A DNA stretch of 64,000 nt from Bacteroidota bacterium (lineage in GTDB: Bacteria; Bacteroidota; Bacteroidia; Flavobacteriales_F; PHOS-HE28), in NCBI GenBank assembly GCA_029573495.1, contig JAKQEI010000104.1, positions 1 to 64,000 of the forward strand, given 5' to 3'. The notes under the pieces are model-generated. The model saw only the letters and a program-made list of their open reading frames with translations. It did not search any database and had not been told where the DNA came from. Below are positions 23,512 through 33,261 of the stretch, piece by piece. A program made the position numbers and the translations under genes. Position 1 is the first letter of the stretch; each line of letters starts with the position of its first letter.

Positions 23512-24381
23512 ATGATCCGTTCCATGACCGGCTTCGGCCGCGCAGAAGGCCAGGTGGGCGACCGTAATCTGACGGTGGAGGTCCGTTCGCTGAACAGCAA
23601 GCAGCTTGACCTGTTCCTGAAGTTGCCGGCCGCGCTGAAGGATCGTGAGAACGAAGTACGTCAGCGGGTGGGCGAGATGGTGTTAAGGGGCAAGGTCGAA
23701 CTGTTCATCGGTTCGGAAGGTGCACAGGTCACCAAACGGACCACCTTCGACAAGGACCTCGTGCAGGCCTATTACAGTGAATTGCGCGCGATCCGCGACC
23801 AGGTCGACCCGACCGCCACGACCGACCTGTTCGCACTCGTGCTGCGGCTTCCCGATGTGACCAGTACCTCGAACGAGCGCATCACCGATGAGGATTGGAA
23901 CGCCGCGCTCGCTCTGATCGATGAAGCGCTGATGGGCTTCAATGCGTTCCGTGCGGCGGAGGGTGGCCGATTGCTCACGGAGATCGAAGCTCGCGTGCAC
24001 GCCATCGGCCGGTTGTTGAACGAGGTCCAGGCGGCGGACCAGGGCCGTGCCGATCGCATGCGTGAACGCTTGCGCGCGAAGCTGACCGAGCTCGGCACCA
24101 AGGTGGACCAGGACCGCTTCGAACAGGAGCTCATCTTCTACCTCGAGAAGATGGACATGACGGAGGAGATGGTGCGGCTCAGGTCCCACTGCACCTATTT
24201 CCTGGAGACCATGGGCGGATCCGAAGCCCAGGGACGCAAGCTCGGCTTCATCGCCCAGGAGATGGGTCGTGAGATCAATACCCTCGGTTCGAAGGCCAAC
24301 GATGCCGCCATACAGCAGGTCGTGGTGATGATGAAGGATGAGCTGGAGAAGGTGAAGGAGCAGGTGTTGAACGTGTTGTAG
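23512..24381 (+). CDS. yicC: YicC/YloC family endoribonuclease
   Basis: 289 residues from ATG 23512 (the track uses a TTG three codons earlier). It begins with the family hallmark MIRSMTGFGRAEG and ends with the DUF1732 block GRKLGFIAQEMGREINTLGSKA. Members in E. coli and Bacillus are ring-shaped RNases that act on small RNAs and mRNA. It heads the likely operon yicC-gmk-nadD with a 2-bp gap and then a 4-bp overlap; the linkage of yicC to gmk is common across bacteria. The promoter box leaves a leader of only about 6 nt. Confidence 0.95.
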   Translation: MIRSMTGFGRAEGQVGDRNLTVEVRSLNSKQLDLFLKLPAALKDRENEVRQRVGEMVLRGKVELFIGSEGAQVTKRTTFDKDLVQAYYSELRAIRDQVDPTATTDLFALVLRLPDVTSTSNERITDEDWNAALALIDEALMGFNAFRAAEGGRLLTEIEARVHAIGRLLNEVQAADQGRADRMRERLRAKLTELGTKVDQDRFEQELIFYLEKMDMTEEMVRLRSHCTYFLETMGGSEAQGRKLGFIAQEMGREINTLGSKANDAAIQQVVVMMKDELEKVKEQVLNVL

Positions 24382-24383
24382 AC

Positions 24384-24956
24384 ATGGCGACCCAGGGGAA
24401 GTGCATCATCATATCGGCGCCCAGCGGGGCCGGCAAGACCACCATCGTACGCAGCTTGTTGAAGCAAGGCCTGCGTCTGGCCTTCTCGGTCAGCGCCACC
24501 AGCCGTGCCAAGCGCAGCTACGAAGTGGACGGTCAGGATTACTTCTTCATCAGCGCCGACGAGTTCCGCCGCCGGATCGAGCGCGATGCGTTCATCGAGT
24601 GGGAGGAGGTGTATCCGGGCCAGTACTACGGCACCCTGCGCAGCGAGATCGACCGGATCTGGAGCAATGGAAGCAGCGCCATCTTCGATGTGGATGTCAT
24701 CGGTGGCATCGACCTGAAACAACACTTCGGTGATCGCGCCCTGTCCATCTTCATCAGTCCGCCCAGTGTCGCCGCCCTGGAGGAGCGGCTGCGTGCGCGC
24801 GGTACGGAGAGCGAGGAGAGCCTGCGCAGGCGCGTGGACAAGGCCGCTCAGGAAATGACCTACGCACCGCGGTTCGATGCCGTGGTGGTGAACGATACCC
24901 TGGAACACGCCTGCGCGGAGGCGCACGCCCTCGTTGCACGATTCCTCGAAGCATGA
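24384..24956 (+). CDS. gmk: Guanylate kinase
   Basis: 190 residues. It phosphorylates GMP to GDP with ATP. The P-loop is APSGAGKTTIVRSLL near residue 12, followed by the GMP-binding region (SATSRAKRSYEVDGQDYFF, with EWEEVYPGQYYGT) and the lid (LEERLRARGTESEESLRRR). The length is normal. It follows yicC by 2 bp and overlaps nadD by 4 bp (ATGA). Confidence 0.97.
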   Translation: MATQGKCIIISAPSGAGKTTIVRSLLKQGLRLAFSVSATSRAKRSYEVDGQDYFFISADEFRRRIERDAFIEWEEVYPGQYYGTLRSEIDRIWSNGSSAIFDVDVIGGIDLKQHFGDRALSIFISPPSVAALEERLRARGTESEESLRRRVDKAAQEMTYAPRFDAVVVNDTLEHACAEAHALVARFLEA

Positions 24957-25549
24957 CCATGCGGATCGGCTGCCTCTTCGGGACCTTCGACCCGCCACAC
25001 TTCGGCCATGTGGCCCTGGCCCGTCATATGCTCAACGCCTGCGGACTGGACCAGGTCTGGCTGGTGGTCACACCACAGAACCCGTTCAAGACCGATCGTC
25101 AGTTGAGCCCCGACGAACATCGGCTGGCCATGACGCGCCTGGCGGTCCGGGGAGTGGACGGGTTGGTCGCCAGTGGCTTCGAGATCGATCTGCCCAGGCC
25201 GAGCTACACGGTGGACAGTCTGCGTTTCATGCGGCACCGCTGGCCGGACCACGACTTCGCGCTCATCATCGGCAGCGATAACCTGGCCGGCTTCCATCGT
25301 TGGAAGGAAGCTGAGGATATCCTCGAACATCATGAGCTCCTGGTGTATCCGCGGGAGGATTTCCAGGATCACCTCGCCACCTCGGCGTTCCATGGACATC
25401 CTGGCCTGCGCATTGTTGCCGACGCTCCGATGCTGCCCGTATCATCCACGGAGATCCGGCGACGCATCAAGGCATGGGAGCCCGTGGACGATCTGCTGTC
25501 GCCTGCCGTGCTCAGCTACATCCGCCAGCACCGCCTCTACAACCCCTGA
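24953..25549 (+). CDS. nadD: Nicotinate-nucleotide adenylyltransferase
   Basis: 198 residues. It joins nicotinate mononucleotide and ATP to form deamido-NAD. The nucleotidyltransferase motif is FGTFDPPHFGHVALA (HxGH) near residue 16, and the second motif is PVSSTEIRRRI near residue 165. The start overlaps the gmk stop as ATGA; an internal ATG two codons later is also possible. Its last 13 bp overlap the 3' end of udk on the other strand. Confidence 0.95.
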   Translation: MTMRIGCLFGTFDPPHFGHVALARHMLNACGLDQVWLVVTPQNPFKTDRQLSPDEHRLAMTRLAVRGVDGLVASGFEIDLPRPSYTVDSLRFMRHRWPDHDFALIIGSDNLAGFHRWKEAEDILEHHELLVYPREDFQDHLATSAFHGHPGLRIVADAPMLPVSSTEIRRRIKAWEPVDDLLSPAVLSYIRQHRLYNP

Positions 25550-26187
25550 AGGTCGATCGGCTCCACGATGCCCGCGCTTTGGATCAGGTGATCGCGAAGG
25601 ACCGTCACCGCCCGGGCATGTCCGCTTTCGTTCACCACATGCAGGTCGCACAAATGCCTGTAGGGGAGAAGGTAGTTGCGGTAGGCGGGAAGGACATGAT
25701 GCTCCCATTGATAGAGCACATCCTCCGCACCATAGCCCCGTTCCTGCGCATCCCGCTTGAGCCGACGCTCCAATTGAGCTCCCTCACTGGCATCGATGAA
25801 GATGCGCAGGTCGAACAGTTCCCGAACGGGCTCGTGGTGCAGCACGAAGAGCCCCTCGACCAGGATGACCGGTGAGGGACGGAGCTCGATCAACTTCGGT
25901 TCCTTGTCCGTCTGATTGAAGGTGTACTCCTTGCGGAAGATCGGATCACCAGCGACCAACGATCGCAGGTCCCTGGCCAGGGCGTCCATGTCCACCCCCT
26001 CAGGTAGGTCGAAGTTCACCTTGCCGTTCCGATCGAGCTTCTGGGACTCGATCGGCAGGTAGTAGTCGTCCTGGGAGATGAGGCACGCCAGGCCTTCGGG
26101 CAGGGCTTTCTGAAGCGCACGTACCAGCGTGGTCTTGCCAGACCCGCTCCCTCCGGCAACGCCGACGAGGTACGCTCCACGGTGCAT
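25537..26187 (-). CDS. udk: Uridine kinase
   Basis: 216 residues from ATG 26187 (MHRGAYLVGVAGG); the ORF track adds 58 codons that run past the promoter. It phosphorylates uridine and cytidine in pyrimidine salvage. The P-loop is AGGSGSGKTTLVRAL near residue 12; DDYYLP and FDLPEGVDMDAL mark the nucleoside site, and FVLHHEPVRELFDLRIFIDA the lid region. The -7 box TATTTTCG leaves a leader of 6 nt. The 3' end overlaps nadD by 13 bp. Confidence 0.94.
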   Translation of the reverse strand: MHRGAYLVGVAGGSGSGKTTLVRALQKALPEGLACLISQDDYYLPIESQKLDRNGKVNFDLPEGVDMDALARDLRSLVAGDPIFRKEYTFNQTDKEPKLIELRPSPVILVEGLFVLHHEPVRELFDLRIFIDASEGAQLERRLKRDAQERGYGAEDVLYQWEHHVLPAYRNYLLPYRHLCDLHVVNESGHARAVTVLRDHLIQSAGIVEPIDLQGL

Positions 26188-26193
26188 CGGTGG

Positions 26194-26201
26194 CGAAAAT
26201 A
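26194..26201 (-). promoter_or_regulatory. -7 promoter box (TATTTTCG) for udk
   Basis: TATTTTCG on the minus strand, 6 nt before the udk ATG; it decides the start at 26187. Confidence 0.6.
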
Positions 26202-26297
26202 GGGCATCGGCGTGTGGAGGTGGTGCTCCCCCTTCCATGGCAGGGTGACATCGTCGTAATAGTTTGAAAGCCAACCATCCATGCCTGCTGAAATGGC

Positions 26298-26314
26298 TTT
26301 GGCACGCCGTTTGG
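26298..26314 (+). promoter_or_regulatory. Sigma-54-like -24/-12 sequence before a small gene
   Basis: TTGGCACGCCGTTTGGC is close to the RpoN consensus TTGGCACG-N4-TTGC, with G in place of the last C. It lies 33 bp before the 45-codon gene, a suitable distance. One mismatch at the -12 GC makes it uncertain. Confidence 0.3.
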
Positions 26315-26347
26315 CAGAAGTTCTTCGACCAACGAACACCAACTACC

Positions 26348-26485
26348 ATGAAGACCACCATCCAACCTTACCTGCGCCTCAAACGTGAAGCGATGCGGCA
26401 GATGCTCACCGGTGACGTCGAACGGTACATGCGCACGCTCCGTCTCCTGAACGACCTGCGTGGTCGTTCACGCGCCATTGCTTAG
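26348..26485 (+). CDS. Small conserved basic protein (45 aa)
   Basis: 45 residues from ATG 26348 (MKTTIQPYLRLKREAMRQML); the track's 73-residue version begins in non-coding sequence. It is helical and basic, with the pattern RLKREAMRQMLTGDVERYMR, LRLLNDLRGR. Similar 45-60 residue proteins with an M-x-x-G-D-V-x-x-Y core occur widely in Bacteroidota as far as I recall, without known function. It stands alone, preceded by a sigma-54-like sequence and followed by a structured region. Confidence 0.6.
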   Translation: MKTTIQPYLRLKREAMRQMLTGDVERYMRTLRLLNDLRGRSRAIA

Positions 26486-26502
26486 AAGGATCCAGCCCCC
26501 CG

Positions 26503-26559
26503 AGGACCGGTGTCGAACGGGTCCCGCCCCTCCAGGAGCGGCCCCTCGCCACCGGTCCT
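26503..26559 (+). other. Structured intergenic RNA or terminator-like hairpin
   Basis: AGGACCGGTG (26503-26512) pairs perfectly with CACCGGTCCT (26550-26559). The 37-nt interior can form a second stem (CCGC..TCC-A-GGA..GCGG). A T-rich run (CTTTTTTCC) follows about 60 bp later. It could be the terminator of the small gene or a small structured RNA. Confidence 0.5.
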
Positions 26560-26647
26560 GTTATTCCGGAACCGCCCGCCAGCAGAGCCATATGAGCCAA
26601 AATCACATGCGAGGGATCTTTTTTCCGGGGCCCGCGTAGAAGGGTGC

Positions 26648-26824
26648 ATGACGAAGAAGGACAAGATAGCCTTCATCAAAAGCAGCAAGCGGAAAACGCA
26701 CGTGTACAACAACCTGGACCGCTACACGGACCAGCAGTTGAACGACGTGATCCGGGAGATCGTGCAGGGGCTGATCCGCGAAAGCGAGATCATCGCCAAT
26801 GCATACATCAACGGATACCGATAG
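26648..26824 (+). CDS. Small charged protein (58 aa)
   Basis: 58 residues from ATG 26648 (MTKKDKIAFIKSSKRKTHVY); the track's longer form starts inside the structured spacer. The N-terminal third is strongly basic, and the rest is amphipathic helix (DRYTDQQLNDVIREIVQGLI). Codon use looks like its neighbours and a good terminator follows, so a real gene is likely. No family recognised; an RNA- or DNA-binding role is only a guess from charge. Confidence 0.55.
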   Translation: MTKKDKIAFIKSSKRKTHVYNNLDRYTDQQLNDVIREIVQGLIRESEIIANAYINGYR

Positions 26825-26866
26825 GACAACTGTCGCGTTCGCCCTGCTTGAAGGCTGAAGCCTCAG

Positions 26867-26909
26867 GTAACGGAGCCCCCCCACCGAACGGTGGGCGGGG
26901 CTTCGTTAC
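26867..26909. terminator. Terminator-like hairpin after the 58-aa gene
   Basis: GTAACG-G-AGCCCC..CCCACC pairs with GGTGGG..GGGGCT-T-CGTTAC around a GAAC loop. The stem is about 19 bp with small mismatches. There is no U-tract. Confidence 0.65.
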
Positions 26910-26951
26910 GTTCGGGACCTGCACGTAGTGATCACGCATCCTCACAACGGG

Positions 26952-26959
26952 TAACTTGC
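26952..26959 (+). promoter_or_regulatory. -7-like box (TAACTTGC) for the PPK2 gene
   Basis: TAACTTGC, one step from TAnnTTCG, 9 nt before ATG 26969. Confidence 0.4.
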
Positions 26960-26968
26960 CGTGAACGA

Positions 26969-27856
26969 ATGAACATGTACGAGCGCATCGACCTTGATGT
27001 CTGCCGGGTGGATGGTACCCGCATCATCGACCTAAAGGATTTCCCGACGGATCTGCCTGACCAGCATGCGAAGAAGGTGTTGAAGGATTCCGTGGCGGCG
27101 GATAGTGCCCGGATCGCCGAACTGCAGGAGACCCTCCATGCTCAGTCCTCCCACGCCCTGTTGCTGATCTTCCAGGCCATGGACGCGGCAGGGAAGGACA
27201 GCTGCATCCGCCATGTCCTCAGCGGCGTGAACCCGCAAGGGTGCCAGGTCACCTCGTTCAAGGCACCGAGCGCCGAGGAACTGGGGCACGATTTCCTGTG
27301 GCGCCATGCGAAGGCGGTACCAGCGCGGGGCATGATCGGGGTGCACAACCGCAGTCATTACGAGGAGGTGCTCGTGGTGAAGGTGCACCCGGCCTACCTC
27401 TCCGCGCAACGCCTGCCAGGCATCGATCCGGCGGACCTCCCCGGGTACTTCTGGGAACAGCGGTATGCATCCATCCGTGGCTTCGAGGCCCATCTGGCCG
27501 GCCAGGGGGTCACCATCATGAAGTTCTTCCTGCACATGGACAAGGCCGCGCAGAAGGAGCGATTCCTCGAACGGATCGAGGACCCAAAGAAGAACTGGAA
27601 ATTCAGTCCGGGGGACGTGACCGAGCGGGGCTTCTGGGATGACTACCAGAAGGCGTACGCCCAGGCCATCGGAGCGACCGCTGCACCGCACGCCCCCTGG
27701 TTCATCGTACCGGCGGACGACCAATGGGAAACGCGCGCCATCGTGGGGCGGTTGGTCCGGGAGCAACTCGAAGCCCTCGACCTGCGGACGCCCGAGCTCG
27801 ATGCCCGAGCCACGGAGGCGATCGCCGTGGCGCGCATGCGGTTGCGCAAGGAGTGA
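26969..27856 (+). CDS. Polyphosphate kinase 2 family protein
   Basis: 295 residues from ATG 26969 (or 26975). PPK2 enzymes move phosphate between polyphosphate and nucleotides. The Walker A-like loop is FQAMDAAGKDSCIRHVLSG near residue 72, the second motif is GVHNRSHYEEVLVVKVHP near 130, and KFFLHMDKAAQKERFLERIE carries the lid helix. The length and single domain fit the group using AMP/ADP or with mixed specificity; which one cannot be decided here. It ends 25 bp before recJ. Confidence 0.9.
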   Translation: MNMYERIDLDVCRVDGTRIIDLKDFPTDLPDQHAKKVLKDSVAADSARIAELQETLHAQSSHALLLIFQAMDAAGKDSCIRHVLSGVNPQGCQVTSFKAPSAEELGHDFLWRHAKAVPARGMIGVHNRSHYEEVLVVKVHPAYLSAQRLPGIDPADLPGYFWEQRYASIRGFEAHLAGQGVTIMKFFLHMDKAAQKERFLERIEDPKKNWKFSPGDVTERGFWDDYQKAYAQAIGATAAPHAPWFIVPADDQWETRAIVGRLVREQLEALDLRTPELDARATEAIAVARMRLRKE

Positions 27857-27869
27857 TCCAGTGCGATCG

Positions 27870-27877
27870 TACCTTCA
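27870..27877 (+). promoter_or_regulatory. -7-like box (TACCTTCA) for recJ
   Basis: TACCTTCA lies 4 nt before the recJ ATG at 27882, the same arrangement as trhO and tdh. Confidence 0.45.
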
Positions 27878-27881
27878 CACC

Positions 27882-29648
27882 ATGCGTACGCACCGACAGA
27901 AGCGCTGGCGCCTGAAGCGACCGGCAGATCCCGGGATCGTGGCCCGATTGTTGAATGAACGGTGCCCACCCGTAGCCGCTGCGCTGCTGGCGCAGCGTGG
28001 CCTGGAGGACCCGGCTTCCGCCTCGGTCTTCTTCCGTCCCACGTTGGAACGATTGCACGATCCCTTCCTTATGGCGGACATGCTGGCGGCCGTGGAACGC
28101 ATCGAACGGGCCCTGGGTGACAATGAACGGATCATGGTCTACGGGGATTATGATGTGGACGGTACCACCGCCGTTGCCCTCGTCTATTCCTTCCTTTCAC
28201 GATTCACCGGGAACCTCTCGTTCTATATCCCGGACAGGTACACCGAAGGCTACGGCATCTCGTTCCAAGGCATCGACAGTGCAGTGAGCGAAGGAGCCGG
28301 AGTGATCATCGCGCTCGATTGTGGCATCAAAGCGGTGGACAAGGTGGCCTATGCCGCGGAACGGGGTGTGGACATGATCATATGCGATCACCACAGGCCG
28401 GGTGATGAGCTGCCGAAAGCGGTGGCGGTTCTCGATCCCAAGCGGACGGACTGCGCCTATCCGTACAAGGAACTGAGCGGATGTGGCATCGGGTTCAAAC
28501 TGGTCCAGGGTCTCGCGCAACGAAACGGGATCCCTCAGAGCGAGATCGAGACCCTTCTGGACCTGGTGGCCGTGAGCACCGCATGCGACATCGTGCCGGT
28601 GACCGGTGAGAACAGGGTGCTCACCCACTTCGGCTTGAAACAGGTGAACCACGACCCTCGACCCGGCATCAAGGCGATGATGCAGATGGCCAACGTGAAG
28701 CGGCGACTTGGCGTATCCGAACTGGTCTTCACCATCGGGCCGCGGATCAATGCGGCCGGACGGATCGAACATGGAAGACAGGCCGTTGAGCTGCTGTTGG
28801 CGAAGGATCAGGAACAGGCCGATCAGATCGGTCTGCGCGTGGACGGGAATAACACGGCAAGACAGGAACTGGACAAGAACATCACGGAGTCCGCCCTGGA
28901 GCGCATCGCCGGTGATGAGGGTCTGCGCGAAGCGTGGAGCACGGTGGTGTTCGATGCGAGCTGGCACAAGGGTGTGATCGGGATCGTCGCCTCACGCCTG
29001 ATCGAACGGTACTACCGGCCGACCGTGGTGCTCACCGAAAGCCAGGGGAAGGCGGTCGGGAGCGCGCGCAGCGTCAAAGGGTTCGATGTGTACGAAGCGA
29101 TCAATGCATGCAGTGACCTGCTGGACCAGTTCGGCGGTCACATGTACGCTGCCGGTCTCACGATGCCGTTGAGCAATGTGGATGCCTTCCGTGCACGCTT
29201 CGATGAGGTGGTGCGCACGACGATGGATCCGGCATTGCGTGTGCCCGAGGAGGAGGTGGACGCCGAAGTGGTGCTCAGGGACCTGGACGATCCGTTAGCG
29301 CGTATCCTGCATCACATGGAACCCTTCGGGCCTGGGAACATGAAGCCGCTCCTGATGACAAGGGGGGTGGTGGATACCGGCCAGGCCCGGATCGTGGGAG
29401 AGGATCATCTGAAGTGCGCTGTTCGCATGGCCGGTGGCGAGGGTCCGGTCTTCGATGCCATCGGTTTCCGACTCGGCGGGCACTTGGACCTGGTGAAGAG
29501 CGGCGCGCCGTTCAGCTTGATCTACACGTTGGAGGAGAATGAATGGAATGGCCGCCGAAGCCTGCAGCTGAACATCAAAGACCTGAAACCGGAGGTGCAG
29601 GGTGTGCTCGTGAACGAACCCGGCCTTCGGGCAGAGGCAACGGCATGA
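27882..29648 (+). CDS. recJ: Single-stranded-DNA-specific exonuclease RecJ
   Basis: 588 residues from ATG 27882; the track begins 81 codons earlier inside the PPK2 gene. It degrades single-stranded DNA 5' to 3' in recombination and mismatch repair. The DHH-family motifs are present: VYGDYDVDGTTAVAL near residue 85, DHHRPGDELPKA near 165, the DHHA1 block GSARSVKGFDVYEAI and FGGHMYAAGLTM near 410-425, then an OB-type tail. The stop overlaps the tadA start (ATGA). Confidence 0.95.
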   Translation: MRTHRQKRWRLKRPADPGIVARLLNERCPPVAAALLAQRGLEDPASASVFFRPTLERLHDPFLMADMLAAVERIERALGDNERIMVYGDYDVDGTTAVALVYSFLSRFTGNLSFYIPDRYTEGYGISFQGIDSAVSEGAGVIIALDCGIKAVDKVAYAAERGVDMIICDHHRPGDELPKAVAVLDPKRTDCAYPYKELSGCGIGFKLVQGLAQRNGIPQSEIETLLDLVAVSTACDIVPVTGENRVLTHFGLKQVNHDPRPGIKAMMQMANVKRRLGVSELVFTIGPRINAAGRIEHGRQAVELLLAKDQEQADQIGLRVDGNNTARQELDKNITESALERIAGDEGLREAWSTVVFDASWHKGVIGIVASRLIERYYRPTVVLTESQGKAVGSARSVKGFDVYEAINACSDLLDQFGGHMYAAGLTMPLSNVDAFRARFDEVVRTTMDPALRVPEEEVDAEVVLRDLDDPLARILHHMEPFGPGNMKPLLMTRGVVDTGQARIVGEDHLKCAVRMAGGEGPVFDAIGFRLGGHLDLVKSGAPFSLIYTLEENEWNGRRSLQLNIKDLKPEVQGVLVNEPGLRAEATA

Positions 29649-30094
29649 TCGTACAGACCTCGGACGAACACTACATGCGCCAAGCCTTGAAGGAGGCCGA
29701 ACTAGCGTTCAAGGCGGATGAAGTGCCTGTTGGCGTGGTGGTCGTATGGCAGGACCGCATCGTAGCTCGTGGGCACAACCTCACTGAACGACTCAACGAT
29801 GTGACTGCCCACGCGGAGATGCAGGCTATCACAGCAGCGGCGGAGCATGTCGGGGGCAAGTACCTGAAGGAGTGCACCCTCTTCGTGACCTTGGAGCCTT
29901 GTGTGATGTGTGCTGGAGCGATGCATTGGGCGCAGTTGGGGCGCGTGGTGTTCGGTGCCTTCGACGAGAAGGCCGGATACCGACGTTTCGGGGGTGCACT
30001 GCTGCATCCGAAGACCCAGGTGACCGGCGGGGTGCTCGAAGCGGAGTGTGCGGACCTGTTGAAGGCGTTCTTCAAGCGGAAGCGGGCGTTGTAG
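29645..30094 (+). CDS. tadA: tRNA-specific adenosine deaminase (A34)
   Basis: 149 residues from ATG 29645, overlapping the recJ stop. It deaminates A34 to inosine in tRNA-Arg. The zinc deaminase motifs are VTAHAEMQAITAAAEH (His and catalytic Glu, near 60) and LEPCVMCAGAMHWAQL (two Cys, near 90). The tail CADLLKAFFKRKR is typical of TadA rather than guanine deaminases. A different nucleoside deaminase is possible but less likely. Confidence 0.92.
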   Translation: MIVQTSDEHYMRQALKEAELAFKADEVPVGVVVVWQDRIVARGHNLTERLNDVTAHAEMQAITAAAEHVGGKYLKECTLFVTLEPCVMCAGAMHWAQLGRVVFGAFDEKAGYRRFGGALLHPKTQVTGGVLEAECADLLKAFFKRKRAL

Positions 30095-30148
30095 GGCCAA
30101 CTGGTCGTCGTACCACGATGGTCCTTCCTTATTCCTCTCCATGGGAAG

Positions 30149-30156
30149 TATCTTTG
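30149..30156 (+). promoter_or_regulatory. -7 promoter box (TATCTTTG) for the bacilliredoxin gene
   Basis: Exact TAnnTTTG match, 42 nt before ATG 30199. Confidence 0.6.
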
Positions 30157-30198
30157 TACCAGCCAGCGGCCACAACTCAATGACGCTGGCATTGAACC

Positions 30199-30609
30199 AT
30201 GTATCCTCCAGAGCTCGTTGCGCCCATGAAGACCGACCTGGTCTCCGTCGGTTTCGAACAATTGCAGACCCCCGACCAAGTAGATAAGGCCCTGACACAG
30301 CCAGGTACCGTCCTGTGCGTGGTGAACAGCGTATGCGGCTGTGCGGCCGGTGCCGCCCGCCCAGGCGCCAAGCAAAGTCTGACCGGCGGTAAACGACCGG
30401 ATCATCTCGTGACTGTTTTCGCTGGCGTTGATACCGATGCCACGAACCAGGCCCGCAAACACTTCCTCCCATACCCGCCGAGCAGCCCGGCCATGGCGCT
30501 GTTCAAGGATGGCAAATTGGTGCACTTCCTCGAGCGCCATCACATCGAAGGCCGTAGTGCCGAGATGATCGCCGACAACCTGAAGATGGCCTACGAAGAG
30601 TTCTGCTGA
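30199..30609 (+). CDS. BrxA/BrxB family bacilliredoxin
   Basis: 136 residues, normal length. It is a thioredoxin-fold protein that removes bacillithiol from oxidised protein thiols. The start MYPPELVAPMKTDLVSVGFE and the active-site loop VNSVCGCAAGAARPG (Cys-Gly-Cys, near residue 50) are diagnostic. Bacillithiol synthesis is known in part of the Bacteroidota, which fits. It is monocistronic: own promoter box, and a T-tailed terminator follows. Confidence 0.93.
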   Translation: MYPPELVAPMKTDLVSVGFEQLQTPDQVDKALTQPGTVLCVVNSVCGCAAGAARPGAKQSLTGGKRPDHLVTVFAGVDTDATNQARKHFLPYPPSSPAMALFKDGKLVHFLERHHIEGRSAEMIADNLKMAYEEFC

Positions 30610-30631
30610 CCGGGTCCCGCTCCGAATAAAG

Positions 30632-30656
30632 AGGCCCCGGTCAAGGACCGGGGCCT
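30632..30656 (+). terminator. Rho-independent terminator after the bacilliredoxin gene
   Basis: AGGCCCCGGTC-AAG-GACCGGGGCCT, an 11-bp perfect stem followed by TTCTTTT. Confidence 0.9.
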
Positions 30657-30685
30657 TTCTTTTCCCACCTGATCCATCGCCGACA

Positions 30686-31726
30686 ATGATGAATACGCTT
30701 CCACTCCTCTTCACGACCGCCCTGTTGATCCCCGGTGCCTCGAGTGCACAGACCCTGGTCTCCACGGAACCGCAGCAGCGAACGGCGTTGCTGGAGTTGT
30801 TCACTGCGATCAACTGTGGGAATTGCCCAGCAGCGCATACGGTTGCCAACGGGCTTACTGCAGCCCACCCGGATGATCTCGTGCTCGTGGAGGTGCACGG
30901 TGGCTCCCTCTCGGTGCCGCAGGGCTCCCAGCCGGACTTCCGCACCGATGATGGTGCCGCGTTATGGTCTGCCTGGGGCGTAGCGTTCCAGCCGCAAGGA
31001 CTGGTGAACCGCTCCCAGTTATCATCCGCCAATTCGTGGTCCTCGCAGGTTCCGGTGGTCCTGTCCGCACCTTCTCCGGTCAATGTGGGTCTCGCCAGTG
31101 CATATGATGCCAGCTCCCAACATGTGAGCATCACGGTCGAGGTGTACTACACTGGGACAAGCCTCACCTCCACTGATCAGCTGTACGTTCTGCTCACCGA
31201 GGACCATGTGATCGGCTACCAGCAGGATTACGTGAATGGCGCACACGCAGCCTATGACCATCGCCATGTGTTGCGTGGCTACGTCACATCCGTGGATGGA
31301 GAGGACATCGCGATGCCGACCACAGGGGAATTCGTTCAGCGCAGTTATACCTACACCATGCCTTCTGCGTGGAATGTGGAAGAACTGCATGTGGTCGCGT
31401 TCGTTCAAGCGGACCAGGGACCGGTGTATCAGGTGCAGCGCGTGGCGGCAATGGATGGCTCGACCTCGATCAATGAGTCGTCGGGTGGTACGTTCATTGG
31501 GGACGCCTTCCCGGTGCCAGCCTCACAACTGGTGCACATCCCCATGGAGCCGGGCCACAACGGTGGGCTGTTGGTCGTGACCGATGTACAAGGGCGTACG
31601 GTGCGGTCCTTGAACGTCAATGCAGGGAGCACGATGCTGACCATGCCGGTCGCTGACCTGGCGGATGGCATCTATACATATGGTCTTGCTGGAGCTGATC
31701 GGAAGCGGATGGTGGTGAAGCATTGA
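30686..31726 (+). CDS. Omp28-like exported protein with thioredoxin-like domain and T9SS-type tail
   Basis: 346 residues. The signal peptide (LLFTTALLIPGASSAQ) is followed by an Omp28 domain: LELFTAINCGNCPAAHTVAN with a CGNC pair that resembles a thioredoxin active site, then EVHGGSLSVPQGSQPDF. A beta domain spans about 130-260. The last about 75 residues look like a type A T9SS sorting domain (DAFPVPASQLVHIPM, ADGIYTYGLAGADRKRMVVKH). It is probably surface-exposed; whether the Cys pair is redox-active is unknown. Confidence 0.85.
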   Translation: MMNTLPLLFTTALLIPGASSAQTLVSTEPQQRTALLELFTAINCGNCPAAHTVANGLTAAHPDDLVLVEVHGGSLSVPQGSQPDFRTDDGAALWSAWGVAFQPQGLVNRSQLSSANSWSSQVPVVLSAPSPVNVGLASAYDASSQHVSITVEVYYTGTSLTSTDQLYVLLTEDHVIGYQQDYVNGAHAAYDHRHVLRGYVTSVDGEDIAMPTTGEFVQRSYTYTMPSAWNVEELHVVAFVQADQGPVYQVQRVAAMDGSTSINESSGGTFIGDAFPVPASQLVHIPMEPGHNGGLLVVTDVQGRTVRSLNVNAGSTMLTMPVADLADGIYTYGLAGADRKRMVVKH

Positions 31727-31753
31727 TGGCTCCGGCAGCAGCTCCCAAAATGA

Positions 31754-31783
31754 CGAAAGCCCCCGGAGATCCGGGGGCTTTCG
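31754..31783. terminator. Bidirectional terminator hairpin
   Basis: CGAAAGCCCCCGG-AGAT-CCGGGGGCTTTCG, a 13-bp perfect stem between convergent Omp28 and gdhA. Confidence 0.9.
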
Positions 31784-31806
31784 TATGGTGATCCCTGGGG
31801 GTCCGC

Positions 31807-33189
<1,383 letters not shown>

Positions 33190-33200
33190 TTAAGCGGGGG

Positions 33201-33208
33201 CAAAGGTA
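33201..33208 (-). promoter_or_regulatory. -7 promoter box (TACCTTTG) for gdhA
   Basis: Exact TAnnTTTG match on the minus strand, 38 nt before the gdhA ATG. Confidence 0.7.
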
Positions 33209-33261
33209 GATGGGCCGTTCCGTCGCGCAAATGGGAAGCGGTGTTGACCGGTCGGTGCGCT

